Source: Chitinophaga ginsengisoli
GTDB lineage: Bacteria > Bacteroidota > Bacteroidia > Chitinophagales > Chitinophagaceae
Length of the DNA stretch: 64,000 nt
Assembly: GCF_003014595.1 (NCBI RefSeq)
Contig: NZ_PYGK01000006.1
Location: 248,001 to 312,000 of the forward strand
Reading direction: 5' to 3'
Shown: positions 53,870-62,906 of the stretch, in pieces
Position numbering within the stretch: the stretch's first letter is position 1
How the letters are laid out: every line of letters begins with the position of its first letter
The notes under the pieces: generated by a model
Databases searched by the model: none
Seen by the model: only the letters and a program-made list of their open reading frames with translations
What the model was told of the DNA's origin: nothing
Position numbers and translations under genes: made by a program

Positions 53870-55564
53870 ATGCAAAAGAGCTTACAATTCCTCGATTATG
53901 TTGTTTTCTTAGTGTATTTCGTGATTGTTGCCGGTTACGGTCTCTATATCTACAAAAAGAAAAAACGGCAAACAACTGATTCCAAAGATTTTTTCCTGGC
54001 GGAAGGTTCCCTTACCTGGTGGGCTATTGGCGCCTCTCTGATCGCATCCAATATATCTGCGGAGCAGTTTATCGGGATGGCAGGCTCCGGGTTCAATATT
54101 GGTCTGGCTATCTCTACTTACGAGTGGATGGCAGCTGCGACCCTTATTATTGTGGCGGTATTCTTCCTGCCTATCTACCTGAAGAATAAGATCTATACCA
54201 TGCCACAGTTCCTGCTGACACGGTATAACAAAACAGTGAGCACCATTATGGCTGTTTTCTGGCTCCTGCTATACGTGGTAGTGAATCTGACTTCAATCCT
54301 GTACCTGGGGGCACTGGCGGTGAATACCATTTCCGGTATTAACTTCTATGTATGTATGAGCCTCATTGCGTTGTTCGCCATCTTTATCACCCTGGGTGGT
54401 ATGAAGGTGATCGGTTATACAGACGTAATCCAGGTGTTCTTCCTGATACTGGGTGGACTGGTAACGACTTACCTGGCATTGAGCCTGGTATCTGAGCACT
54501 TTGGTCAGACAGGTGTGCTGAAAGGTTTCTCCCTGATGACAGAACATGCGAGTGACCACTTCCATATGATCCTGAAGAAAGACAACCCGCATTATCTCGA
54601 TCTACCCGGACTGACGGTACTGGTAGGCGGTATGTGGATCGTGAACCTGAACTACTGGGGTTGTAACCAATATATTACACAGCGCGCACTGGGTGCTGAC
54701 CTCAAGACTGCACGCAGTGGTCTGCTCTTCGCAGGTTTCCTGAAACTGCTGATGCCCGTGATCGTGGTATTGCCTGGTATCGCAGCATACGTACTGCACT
54801 CACAGGGTATGTTCCAGCAGGAAATGATCAAAGCTGGCGAACTGAATCCTGATAACGCTTATCCTGTGTTGATGAACCTCCTGCCTGCAGGTATGAAAGG
54901 GCTGGCATTCGCCGCGCTGACTGCTGCAGTAGTAGCTTCCCTTGCAGGTAAGGCAAACAGTATCTCTACTATCTTCTCCCTTGATATCTATAAAGAGATC
55001 TTCGACAGAAACGCAGACGAGAAAAAGATAGTGAACGTGGGCCGTGTTGTGGTAATAGTTGCCATGATCCTGGCGATTATTATCTCTCCGTTCCTGGGTA
55101 TCGATAAAAAAGGTGGCTTCCAGTTCATTCAGGAATATACCGGTTTCGTATCGCCTGGTATCTTCGCGATGTTCATACTGGGCTTCTTCTGGAAGAGGAC
55201 CACAGCTAATGCAGCGCTGTTTGCAATGATCGGTGGTTTTACCATGTCTCTCTTCCTGAAGTTCCTGCCATTGTGGATGGATCTTTCTTCCCTGTACGAT
55301 ATGGGGCTGGCTGTAGCGAATGCAAAGGGTGTGTATGAAATTCCGTTCCTCGACCGTATGGGTATCGTATTCGGCGTATGTGTGGTGGGTATGGTCATTA
55401 TCTCCCTGCTGGCTCCGGCTCCGAGCAAACTGGCAGCGGCTGGTACTTCCGGATCTCATGCACTGGAAGTGGATTCCTCTATGTTCAAACCATCTATGGC
55501 ATTCACTGTTATAGCATTGCTCATCTGTGGTATCCTGACTGCGCTGTATACCATTTTCTGGTAA
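53870..55564 (+). CDS. Sodium:solute symporter (SSS family), probable xylose uptake
   Basis: Inner-membrane transporter of 564 residues with about 14 hydrophobic helices. It opens with a helix (FLDYVVFLVYFVIVAGYGLYI), then the family mark SLTWWAIGASLIASNISAEQFIGMAGSGF, and further on AALTAAVVASLAGKANSISTIFSLDIY, the sodium-site region of SGLT-type proteins. The genes for xylulokinase, xylose isomerase and an aldose epimerase follow in the same direction, which points to xylose (or glucose/xylose) as substrate. The gap to xylB is 126 bp, so a separate promoter for xylB is possible. Confidence 0.93.
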   Translation: MQKSLQFLDYVVFLVYFVIVAGYGLYIYKKKKRQTTDSKDFFLAEGSLTWWAIGASLIASNISAEQFIGMAGSGFNIGLAISTYEWMAAATLIIVAVFFLPIYLKNKIYTMPQFLLTRYNKTVSTIMAVFWLLLYVVVNLTSILYLGALAVNTISGINFYVCMSLIALFAIFITLGGMKVIGYTDVIQVFFLILGGLVTTYLALSLVSEHFGQTGVLKGFSLMTEHASDHFHMILKKDNPHYLDLPGLTVLVGGMWIVNLNYWGCNQYITQRALGADLKTARSGLLFAGFLKLLMPVIVVLPGIAAYVLHSQGMFQQEMIKAGELNPDNAYPVLMNLLPAGMKGLAFAALTAAVVASLAGKANSISTIFSLDIYKEIFDRNADEKKIVNVGRVVVIVAMILAIIISPFLGIDKKGGFQFIQEYTGFVSPGIFAMFILGFFWKRTTANAALFAMIGGFTMSLFLKFLPLWMDLSSLYDMGLAVANAKGVYEIPFLDRMGIVFGVCVVGMVIISLLAPAPSKLAAAGTSGSHALEVDSSMFKPSMAFTVIALLICGILTALYTIFW

Positions 55565-55690
55565 TAGCATAATAGGATCATTCGCAACAATCGGCTCCGT
55601 AGGTGCCGTATTGTTTGTAGCCAGGGGGTAACCCTTGGGAAAACGACGGAACGACGAAAACAATTAACATACGAAACGACGAATCGTCAT

Positions 55691-57172
55691 ATGAAATATA
55701 CGATAGGATATGATATCGGTTCCTCCTCGGTGAAAGCGGCACTGCTGGATGTAGAAACGGGGAAATGCCTGGCTACGGCCATCAGCCCTGCACAGGAAAT
55801 GCCTATGCATGCACCTGTGGCAGGTTGGGCTGAACAGGACCCCGAGATGTGGTGGCAGGAGGTACAGAACGCTACAAAGAAATTACAGCAACAGCATCCG
55901 TTTGACGGGCATGCTGTTGCTGGTATTGGTATAGCCTACCAGATGCACGGTCTGGTATGTGTGGATAAAGACCAGCAGGTATTACGTCCTGCTATTATCT
56001 GGTGCGACAGCCGTGCCGTGGAAATAGGGAATGAAGCATTTAATGCGCTTGGCCAGAACTGGTCACTGCAATACCTGCTCAATTCTCCCGGCAACTTTAC
56101 TGCCTCCAAGCTACGCTGGGTACAGCAGTATGAACCGGAGATCTATGCACGCATCCACAAGATCATGTTGCCCGGCGATTTCATCGCCATGCGCCTGACT
56201 GGTGAGGCTGCAACCACTATTTCAGGTCTTTCGGAAGGTATCTTCTGGGACTTTAGTGGCCGGCAGGTATCTCCTGTATTATTAAAGCATTACAATATTG
56301 ATGAAAGCCTGTTGTCAGATGTAGTGCCTACTTTCGGTTTACAGGGTAAGGTAACCGAAAAGGCGGCTGCGCTTTTAGGTATTGCCGCCGGTACACCGGT
56401 GACTTACCGTGCGGGCGATCAGCCAAATAATGCTTTTTCACTCAACGTATTGAAACCCGGAGAAGCCGCTACTACAGCAGGTACTTCCGGCGTTGTGTAT
56501 GCCGTGCACGATCATATCGCGTTTGACCAGGAAAGTCGTGTGAACACTTTCGTACATGTCAACGACAAAGCAGATGCACACCGTAACGGGGTGCTGATGT
56601 GCCTGAACGGTACCGGTATCCTCAACAGCTGGTTAAGACAGGTAACAGGAAAGCTGGACTACAGTGAAATGAATACACTAGCTGCCCAGGCGCCTGCCGG
56701 AGCCCGTGGCCTGCATATTTATCCTTTTGGCAACGGTGCAGAACGTATCCTTGCCAACAGGGAAACAGGCGCTGTGGTCAATGGACTGAACTTTAATATT
56801 CACAGTCGTGAGCACCTGCTGCGCGCAGGGCAGGAAGGGATCGTATTCGCCCTGAAATATGGTATGGATATCATGACTGATATGGGGCTGCAGATCAATC
56901 GCGTAAGGGCAGGACAGGCCAATATGTTCCTTAGTCCGCTTTTCCGCGAAGTATTTGCCAATACAGCCAATGTGGTGATCGAGCTGTATAACACAGACGG
57001 CGCCCAGGGAGCTGCCCGGGCTGCCGGTATAGGAGCTGGCCTGTACAGTGAGCAGGAAGCTTTCCGCGGTATGGAATGCCTGGCCACCATAGAACCGGAT
57101 GCTACTTTACAGCAACAATATGCCAGCATCTACAGCCAGTGGCTGGAAGGATTAGAGCACCTTATTAAGTAA
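55691..57172 (+). CDS. xylB: Xylulokinase
   Basis: FGGY-family sugar kinase of 493 residues that phosphorylates D-xylulose. The N-terminal ATPase core starts YTIGYDIGSSSVKAALLDV, the sugar site has IGIAYQMHGLVCVD and IIWCDSRAV, and the phosphate/adenosine part has the catalytic Asp in YRAGDQPNNAFSLNVL and TTAGTSGVVYAV. Position between the symporter and xylose isomerase genes settles the sugar. Its leader contains three ACGACG repeats and a GACGAATCGTC palindrome just before the start. Confidence 0.95.
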   Translation: MKYTIGYDIGSSSVKAALLDVETGKCLATAISPAQEMPMHAPVAGWAEQDPEMWWQEVQNATKKLQQQHPFDGHAVAGIGIAYQMHGLVCVDKDQQVLRPAIIWCDSRAVEIGNEAFNALGQNWSLQYLLNSPGNFTASKLRWVQQYEPEIYARIHKIMLPGDFIAMRLTGEAATTISGLSEGIFWDFSGRQVSPVLLKHYNIDESLLSDVVPTFGLQGKVTEKAAALLGIAAGTPVTYRAGDQPNNAFSLNVLKPGEAATTAGTSGVVYAVHDHIAFDQESRVNTFVHVNDKADAHRNGVLMCLNGTGILNSWLRQVTGKLDYSEMNTLAAQAPAGARGLHIYPFGNGAERILANRETGAVVNGLNFNIHSREHLLRAGQEGIVFALKYGMDIMTDMGLQINRVRAGQANMFLSPLFREVFANTANVVIELYNTDGAQGAARAAGIGAGLYSEQEAFRGMECLATIEPDATLQQQYASIYSQWLEGLEHLIK

Positions 57173-57236
57173 CTGCATCGCACATAGCAGTTACACACAC
57201 ATATACACACGTTTTGGATTCAAAAAAAGAAAGAAA

Positions 57237-58565
57237 ATGAGTATCACTTTAGGGAATCAGGAGTACTTCAAAGGCATCGGTAAGATCGCCTACGAAGGTC
57301 CTCAGTCAACTAATCCGTTTGCCTACAAATGGTATGACGAGAACAGAAAGATCGGTGGTAAGACCATGAATGAACTGTTCCGTTTTGCGGTGTCCTACTG
57401 GCACACCTTCTGCGGTACCGGCGGAGATCCGTTCGGTCCGGGCACCAAGGCTTTTCCCTGGTTAACTGCAACAGATGCAGTACAGAGCGCAAAAGACAAA
57501 ATGGATGCAGCTTTCGAATTCATCACTAAACTGGGCGTACCTTACTACTGCTTCCACGATGTGGACCTGGTAGATGAAGGTGGTAACATCAGTGAGTATG
57601 AAAGCCGTATGCAGAAAATTGTGGATTATGCCAAGGAGAAACAGAAAGCCAGCGGCGTGAAGCTGCTGTGGGGTACTGCCAATGTATTCAGCAATCCGCG
57701 TTACATGAATGGTGCTTCTACCAATCCTGACTTTTCTGTAGTAGCTTATGCAGGTACACAGGTAAAGAATTCTCTGGATGCTACTATTGCACTGGGTGGT
57801 GAAAACTACGTGTTCTGGGGCGGTCGTGAAGGGTATATGACCCTGCTGAATACCAACATGAAGCGCGAACAGGAACACCTGGCCCGCTTCCTGACTATGG
57901 CTAAAGACTATGCCCGCAAACAGGGCTTTAAAGGTACGTTCTTCATTGAGCCTAAACCTTGTGAGCCTACCAAACACCAGTACGATTACGACGCTGCAAC
58001 TGTAATAGGTTTCCTGCGTCACTACGGACTGGATAAAGATTTTAAACTGAACCTGGAAGTGAACCACGCTACACTGGCGGGTCATACCTTCCAGCATGAA
58101 CTGCAGGTTGCTGCAGATGCTGGTATGCTGGGCAGCATTGATGCTAACCGTGGTGATGCACAGAACGGATGGGATACTGACCAGTTCCCGATGAACCTGA
58201 ACGACATGGTTGAATTCATGCTGGTGATCCTGGAAGCGGGTGGTTTCAGTGGTGGTGGTGTAAACTTCGATGCGAAGACGCGCCGTAACTCAACTGACCT
58301 GGAAGACATCTTCCATGCACATATCGGTGGTATTGATTCCTTCGCACGCGCTGCTATCATTGCAGAGAAAGTGCTGGAACAATCTCCATACAAGCAATTC
58401 CGTAAAGACCGTTACGCATCTTTCGATGGCGGTAAGGGTAAGGAATTCGAAGATGGTAAATTGACGCTGGAAGACCTGCGTAGCTTCGCTATCGCCAATG
58501 GTGAGCCTAAGCTGACCAGTGGTAAGCAGGAGTGGCTGGAAAATATCATCAACCAGTACATCTGA
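57237..58565 (+). CDS. xylA: Xylose isomerase
   Basis: Class II (long N terminus) xylose isomerase of 442 residues, converting D-xylose to D-xylulose. The catalytic His107-Asp110 pair lies in CFHDVDL, metal ligands are in FIEPKPCEPTKHQYDYD and NLEVNHATLAGHTFQHE, and the N-terminal YEGPQSTNPFAYKWYDENR is characteristic of the long class. It follows xylB by 64 bp. A hairpin and T run after the stop (58595) end the transcript before the epimerase gene. Confidence 0.97.
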   Translation: MSITLGNQEYFKGIGKIAYEGPQSTNPFAYKWYDENRKIGGKTMNELFRFAVSYWHTFCGTGGDPFGPGTKAFPWLTATDAVQSAKDKMDAAFEFITKLGVPYYCFHDVDLVDEGGNISEYESRMQKIVDYAKEKQKASGVKLLWGTANVFSNPRYMNGASTNPDFSVVAYAGTQVKNSLDATIALGGENYVFWGGREGYMTLLNTNMKREQEHLARFLTMAKDYARKQGFKGTFFIEPKPCEPTKHQYDYDAATVIGFLRHYGLDKDFKLNLEVNHATLAGHTFQHELQVAADAGMLGSIDANRGDAQNGWDTDQFPMNLNDMVEFMLVILEAGGFSGGGVNFDAKTRRNSTDLEDIFHAHIGGIDSFARAAIIAEKVLEQSPYKQFRKDRYASFDGGKGKEFEDGKLTLEDLRSFAIANGEPKLTSGKQEWLENIINQYI

Positions 58566-58594
58566 TCACAAACCGATTTGTTGAATTGTAATAA

Positions 58595-58633
58595 GAAGCT
58601 GTCTCGTCTACCACGGGACAGCTTTCTTTTTTG
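58595..58633 (+). terminator. Intrinsic terminator after xylA
   Basis: AAGCTGTCTCGT pairs with ACGGGACAGCTT (one T/G pair) around CTACC, then TTCTTTTTT. Confidence 0.85.
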
Positions 58634-58663
58634 TGTACCTTGTGTGACCATAAACCGATCGCC

Positions 58664-59614
58664 ATGTTTTCCACATATACCTTTCACCAGGATGGTTTTG
58701 ATATTGTTGCACTGAAAGACAACGACAATGGTACGCAGGTGGAGATCATTCCTGCATATAGTGCCATGCTGCATGCTTTCCGCATTCCATATAAGGAAAC
58801 ACAGCTGAATATCATTGATAACTACGCCAGCCTGGAAGATTACCAGACTAACATGGCAACGTATTTCAAGAGCGCTAAACTCAGTCCCTTTGCCTGCCGC
58901 ATACCCGGTGGCACCTACGAGTGGGAGGGACAGCAATATAAGATACAGAAAGCCATCGCACCGGGAAGCCATATTCATGGATTACTCTATGATGTGGCAT
59001 TTACAGTGGAAAATATGCATGCGGATGAAAAATCGGCGATGGTGACATTGCGTTATCAATATGACGGCGCTGACGAGGGATATCCCTTCCCTTACGATTG
59101 TGAAGTGCTGTATAGCCTGCAGCCAGACTCACATCTGCAGATGACCACTACTATCAGCAATCGTTCCGCTGCATCCATACCTGTGATGGACGGGTGGCAT
59201 CCTTACTTTACAACAGGCACGCCTATAGATGATATGGAGCTGCAGTTTGCGTCGGAACAAATAGTGGAATTTAATGCGCAACTGGTGCCTACCGGCAAGA
59301 TATTGTCCTATGACAGGTTCCTGGAATCCTCCCCCCTGGAAGGTATTCCCCTGGACAATTCTTTCCTGCTGAACTTTAACCAGCATGCATCAACATGTAC
59401 TTTAAGAGACCCGAAAAAGCATGTTGCTATCACATTCTATCCAGACAGCACTTATCCTGTGTTGCAGATCTATACCCCGCCACATCGTAATAGTATTGCC
59501 ATTGAGAACCTGAGCGGGGCGCCCAATGCCTTCAATAACAGAATGGGCCTGGTATCCGTTGCTGCCGGCGAAAACAAGGCTTTCAGGACCGCTATCTCGG
59601 CTGTAAGCTGGTAA
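58664..59614 (+). CDS. Aldose 1-epimerase family protein
   Basis: Galactose-mutarotase-like sugar epimerase of 316 residues. The ATG at 58664 (MFSTYTFHQDGFD) is preferred over a TTG 33 bp earlier that overlaps the preceding terminator. The conserved core shows FKSAKLSPFACRIPGGTYEW, the catalytic His in SHIHGLLYDV, DGWHPYFTTG with the second conserved His, and IAIENLSGAPNAFNNRMGL with the late Glu. Such enzymes interconvert sugar anomers and fit well behind the xylose uptake and isomerase genes, although a terminator separates them. Confidence 0.9.
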   Translation: MFSTYTFHQDGFDIVALKDNDNGTQVEIIPAYSAMLHAFRIPYKETQLNIIDNYASLEDYQTNMATYFKSAKLSPFACRIPGGTYEWEGQQYKIQKAIAPGSHIHGLLYDVAFTVENMHADEKSAMVTLRYQYDGADEGYPFPYDCEVLYSLQPDSHLQMTTTISNRSAASIPVMDGWHPYFTTGTPIDDMELQFASEQIVEFNAQLVPTGKILSYDRFLESSPLEGIPLDNSFLLNFNQHASTCTLRDPKKHVAITFYPDSTYPVLQIYTPPHRNSIAIENLSGAPNAFNNRMGLVSVAAGENKAFRTAISAVSW

Positions 59615-59685
59615 CATTCTGACATCCCTTGGCATAGTCTTTGGAACTTTACCAGTATTATTGTTTCACCCAAAAAGAATATGTT

Positions 59686-59871
59686 ATGGATACTTTAGAA
59701 ATCAGGGGTAAATGGAACGAGGTAAAGGGGAAGATCAAGCAGCAATATGCGAACCTGACAGATGATGATCTTTTGTATGAGGAAGGACAGGAAGACCGTT
59801 TAATAGGCAAACTCCAACAGAAATTAGGTAAAACACGTGATGAAGTTATTAAACTCTTAAAATCTGCATAA
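59686..59871 (+). CDS. CsbD-family stress protein
   Basis: Small soluble protein of 61 residues with the CsbD pattern: GKWNEVKGKIKQQYANLTDDD at the N terminus and GKLQQKLGKTRDEVIKLLKSA at the C terminus, forming an alpha-helical bundle. CsbD proteins are induced by general stress in Bacillus; their molecular role is unknown. The start used is the ATG at 59686; an upstream TTG reading is not supported. A 50-residue membrane protein gene begins one base after its stop codon. Confidence 0.92.
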   Translation: MDTLEIRGKWNEVKGKIKQQYANLTDDDLLYEEGQEDRLIGKLQQKLGKTRDEVIKLLKSA

Positions 59872-59872
59872 C

Positions 59873-60025
59873 ATGGGAAGTCTATTATATATCATCGCTG
59901 TCATACTTATTATCGGCTGGTTACTGGGCTTTTTTGTATATTCTGCAGGTGGATTGATCCATATTCTCCTCGTACTCGCAATTATAGCCATCCTCCTTCA
60001 ACTCATAAGGGGATCAAGGTTGTGA
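59873..60025 (+). CDS. Small membrane protein, lmo0937-like
   Basis: A 50-codon ORF (ATG 59873 to TGA 60025). The product begins MGSLLYIIAVILIIGWLLGFF and continues through a glycine hinge (YSAGGLIH) to a second helix ILLVLAIIAILLQLI, ending in RGSRL. Two membrane helices and the WLLGFF/GGLIHILL pattern match the lmo0937 family, a small membrane protein found next to stress genes. It starts 2 bp after the csbD-type gene, so the two are co-transcribed and a terminator follows at 60050. Confidence 0.9.
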   Translation: MGSLLYIIAVILIIGWLLGFFVYSAGGLIHILLVLAIIAILLQLIRGSRL

Positions 60026-60049
60026 GTCTATAAATTTAAATATCATGTA

Positions 60050-60077
60050 AATCCTCCCATTACCGGGAGGATTTTTT
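60050..60077 (+). terminator. Intrinsic terminator after the CsbD operon
   Basis: AATCCTCCC pairs with GGGAGGATT around ATTACC, then TTTTT. Confidence 0.88.
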
Positions 60078-60121
60078 CGTTATTTTTTTAGGATATTGCC
60101 TGTAGATTAATCCATCAGACA

Positions 60122-60841
60122 ATGAAAAGAATCATCACAGGGTTACTGGTGCTTTGTTGTTGCAGCCTTTTGGGGATCGTGAAAGCCCAGGCGCAGGTAA
60201 CACTGACAGGAACTATTATGGACAAGGATAACAAGTTAGTTTTACCTTATGCCAGTATCCTCAACAAAAGCACAGGCCGCAGAACCTACTCTGACAAAGG
60301 TGGTTTTTATAAGATAACAGCCAGTCCTAAAGATGTGGTCGTATTTTCATTTCTGGGGTTTAGATCTGACAGTGTGGTGGTAAGCCAGTCCAGCGGAACG
60401 GAAACCCGGAATATTTCCCTCACGGTGGAGGCCAAGCAGCTGCGTAGTGTAGAAATTGGTACGCATTATACGCCTTACCAAGTCGACTCTCTATCGCGAA
60501 GGGAGCAGTTCGGATACATCCTGGATAAAAGGGATATGCCGCTGGCGGGGGGAAGCACTCCTGTAGGAGCAGGTATCGTGTTCAGTCCTTTTACAAGATA
60601 TTCCCGGTCTGAGAAGCAAAAGCGGGAGTTTAAGAAGGTCTTTGCCAGAGCAGAAGAAGAGAGATATATAGATTCGCGGTATACGCCACAGTTTGTGAGC
60701 CGGGTAACCAGCCTGAAAGGGGATTCGCTAATGCTGTTCATGAGGCAGAATTACCCCGATTATAACACGATGAGGGTTATGCAGCAGGAAGACCTTATCT
60801 ACTGGATAACGGATAAATACCGGGCCTGGAAGAAGAAATAA
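60122..60841 (+). CDS. Exported protein with carboxypeptidase-regulatory-like domain
   Basis: Protein of 239 residues with a signal peptide ending near KAQAQ (about residue 24). The next 80 residues (TLTGTIMDKDNKLVLPYASI to RNISLTVEAKQLRSVEIG) are a carboxypeptidase-regulatory-like beta-sandwich of the kind found at the start of SusC receptors, here without plug or barrel. The remaining part contains a KQKREFKKVFARAEEERYID helix and ends in WITDKYRAWKKK. Proteins of this layout are common in Bacteroidota and of unknown function. The domain assignment is clear, the role is not. Confidence 0.85.
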   Translation: MKRIITGLLVLCCCSLLGIVKAQAQVTLTGTIMDKDNKLVLPYASILNKSTGRRTYSDKGGFYKITASPKDVVVFSFLGFRSDSVVVSQSSGTETRNISLTVEAKQLRSVEIGTHYTPYQVDSLSRREQFGYILDKRDMPLAGGSTPVGAGIVFSPFTRYSRSEKQKREFKKVFARAEEERYIDSRYTPQFVSRVTSLKGDSLMLFMRQNYPDYNTMRVMQQEDLIYWITDKYRAWKKK

Positions 60842-60849
60842 GACAAGAA

Positions 60850-60893
60850 TCTTATAAAAAGCAGCGGCCACCCTGTTACCAGAGTGGCCGCAT
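60850..60893 (-). terminator. Terminator for the minus-strand protease gene
   Basis: GCGGCCAC (60864-60871) pairs with GTGGCCGC (60884-60891). On the minus strand the stem is followed by GCTTTTTATAAG, so it ends the transcript of the gene at 60925; the plus-strand gene at 60122 may share the stem. Confidence 0.7.
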
Positions 60894-60924
60894 TGCATGC
60901 AGAGGCCAATAGAAAAAATATCTT

Positions 60925-62013
60925 TTAGTTATACACTTTCACCATATAGACGAAGTCTTCCAGCTTCTTCACCTGATCCACACGGGTTAATCCTCCCAGC
61001 CTGTTCTTATGGTTCCATTCCTTTTTAGGCAGCTTATCCTTTGGCATTTCTTCCAGGAGGCGTTTCAGATGTGCTGATTTAACTGCAAAAGCAATACCAT
61101 CGGAAGTAGTCTGTTTGCCGGTTACGATACCTACTACATCACCTTTGCTATCCATAAGTGGGGCGCCGCTGTTGCCGGGATTCACCGGGATGGACACCTG
61201 GTAGGCAGCGCTGTCGCCGTTAAAACCGGTCTGTGCGCTGATATAACCTTCGCCGTAAACAATCTCATCCCGTGGATAACCCAGGGTGAAGACTGCTTCA
61301 CCACGTAGTGCGTGTTGCGGCTTCAGGGTGTAGGGGAGTGGCTGACCTTTAAAGGTGCTGTCGGTGATCTTGAGGATGGCCAGATCGCTGGAAATGTCCT
61401 CAAATACGCTGGCAGCTTTAAATGCTTCTCCCTTTGTATTCTGGATATAAATAGAATCCGCACCTGCTATTACGTGGTAGTTGGTCACTACGTAGCCATT
61501 ATTAGAGATGGCAAATCCGGTACCACCATAAGTGCCGGGGTTGGCGGGTGCTTTCTTTTTACTGTTGATGTCGTTAATGAGGGCGTTCTGAGAGCGTTGG
61601 ATGTTGTTCAGCACACGTCTTACATCCTCATACTGGGCGGTCGTTTTCTGTCTGTTGGCATTTTGCATGAGCGCTATAGTAGACAGGGAGGTGACCAGGG
61701 CTATACATGCCGCTGCCGCCATATTAGTGATCAGCCTTCTGCTGATGGTAAAGATCTTTGCAGGGGGCGCGGTTCTCGACGGTGGTAGGACTTCATCAAT
61801 AGCCAGAGAAGCATGGATCTTATCCATCTTTTCCTGAAATGCTACCCGCTGTCCGTATTGGTCCAGCTGCTGAATGAGCTGCTGGTGCATCAGCACCTGC
61901 TCATTGACCGCCGGGTTGGACTGGCGCAGCGCTTCGAAAGCAGTTCTTTCCTGCTCGCTCATTTCGCCCTCCAGGTAGCGTTCTATATCACGTATTAATG
62001 TAAAGTCGTTCAT
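60925..62013 (-). CDS. Membrane-anchored trypsin-like serine protease with anti-sigma-like N terminus
   Basis: Protein of 362 residues. The N-terminal 93 residues (FTLIRDIERYLEGEMSEQER onwards) look like the cytoplasmic sigma-binding part of anti-sigma factors. One membrane helix follows (about 95-116), then a linker, then an HtrA/DegP-type protease domain (about 160-330) with the triad His180 (TNYHV), Asp210 (SSDLAIL) and Ser282 (GNSGAP). No PDZ domain is present. The gene begins 49 bp after an ECF sigma factor gene, the usual place of an anti-sigma gene. The protein may thus combine envelope stress sensing by proteolysis with sigma control; that is inference. Confidence 0.88.
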   Translation of the reverse strand: MNDFTLIRDIERYLEGEMSEQERTAFEALRQSNPAVNEQVLMHQQLIQQLDQYGQRVAFQEKMDKIHASLAIDEVLPPSRTAPPAKIFTISRRLITNMAAAACIALVTSLSTIALMQNANRQKTTAQYEDVRRVLNNIQRSQNALINDINSKKKAPANPGTYGGTGFAISNNGYVVTNYHVIAGADSIYIQNTKGEAFKAASVFEDISSDLAILKITDSTFKGQPLPYTLKPQHALRGEAVFTLGYPRDEIVYGEGYISAQTGFNGDSAAYQVSIPVNPGNSGAPLMDSKGDVVGIVTGKQTTSDGIAFAVKSAHLKRLLEEMPKDKLPKKEWNHKNRLGGLTRVDQVKKLEDFVYMVKVYN

Positions 62014-62062
62014 CGCCTGTAACCGCTTTTACAGATCTGTCAGGTCTTACACCTGTCAGGTC

Positions 62063-62638
62063 CTAAGATTTATATTGTTCAAAAAATAGTTTCTTCAATC
62101 GCATCAGGCACTTGTACTTCTGATTTTTGGCATTTTCTGAGTTGGTATATCCGAATTTCTCAGCAATGTCCTGCATAGACAGTTTCCTGATATAATAGTC
62201 TTCCAGGATCGTTTTACAAGGCTCTCCCATCGTGCTCATTGTCTTTTTCATAACCCTGAACTGCTGGTCTTTCTCCTCGTGTTCTGCTATTGTACTGGCA
62301 TCTTCTGCCGGTAATACTTCTTCCAGTTCGTCCGGAAGGGCCAGCTGCCAGTTGCCAGTCTGCAATTTCTTCAACCACAAATGACGGCACACTGCATAGA
62401 GAAAAGTTTTCAGCTTGCTGTACAGATCAAACTCTCCTTTTTGCGCTTTCTCATACAAGATGATCATCGCTTCCTGGAAAAGATCTTTTGCATCATCTTC
62501 AGATCCATTATACTGTAAAACCATTCTTAATATAGAAGGATAATTCTCTGTATAGATGGTTGCCAGCGCTCTATCGTCATTCCTGGTTAATCCCAGCAGT
62601 AATTCCCGATCCCTTTCTATGTTCTGATTATGCTTCAC
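62063..62638 (-). CDS. ECF sigma factor
   Basis: Sigma-70 family factor of 191 residues. Region 2 lies around 25-95 (NYPSILRMVLQYNGSEDDAKDLFQEAMIILYEKA); region 4 around 130-180 is less typical, with TMGEPCKTILEDYYIRKLS and DIAEKFGYTNSENAKNQKYKC, a helix-turn-helix of the kind seen in Bacteroidetes factors annotated only as sigma-70 family. It is followed by the membrane protease at 60925, which has the position and N terminus of its regulator. Promoter elements upstream were not clear. Confidence 0.88.
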   Translation of the reverse strand: MKHNQNIERDRELLLGLTRNDDRALATIYTENYPSILRMVLQYNGSEDDAKDLFQEAMIILYEKAQKGEFDLYSKLKTFLYAVCRHLWLKKLQTGNWQLALPDELEEVLPAEDASTIAEHEEKDQQFRVMKKTMSTMGEPCKTILEDYYIRKLSMQDIAEKFGYTNSENAKNQKYKCLMRLKKLFFEQYKS

Positions 62639-62730
62639 TTATTAATACTATTAATTGGCTTTGGTAACCCAAAGTAGCAGAAAAAAAATCCAAATCCCAA
62701 ATCAGTCCCGGCGCCTGTCCCCCTATGGAT

Positions 62731-62786
62731 GCAGGAATGAACTGATTTCATATATAGTTAGGTGGCTATATATGAAAATATCCTGC
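62731..62786. repeat. Nested inverted repeat between divergent genes
   Basis: TTTCATATATAG (62746-62757) and CTATATATGAAA (62766-62777) form a perfect 12-bp pair around TTAGGTGG. A further GCAGGA (62731-62736) and TCCTGC (62781-62786) extend it after an internal loop. It lies between the sigma gene (minus) and the lipoprotein gene (plus), 93 and 121 bp from them. Confidence 0.7.
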
Positions 62787-62906
62787 CGGAAACCCAAAAA
62801 AGGGGGAAAAAGAGGGCAGAAAAAATTTTTTTAAAAATCTGGGTTACCTTTTTTCAAACCCGGTATAAAGGATAGATAATATTCAAAACCTAAAAACATA
62901 GTCAAA

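Noticed and set aside
54800..55663. 287-codon open frame antisense to the symporter gene
   Set aside because: No signal, domain or composition of a real protein; shadow frame.
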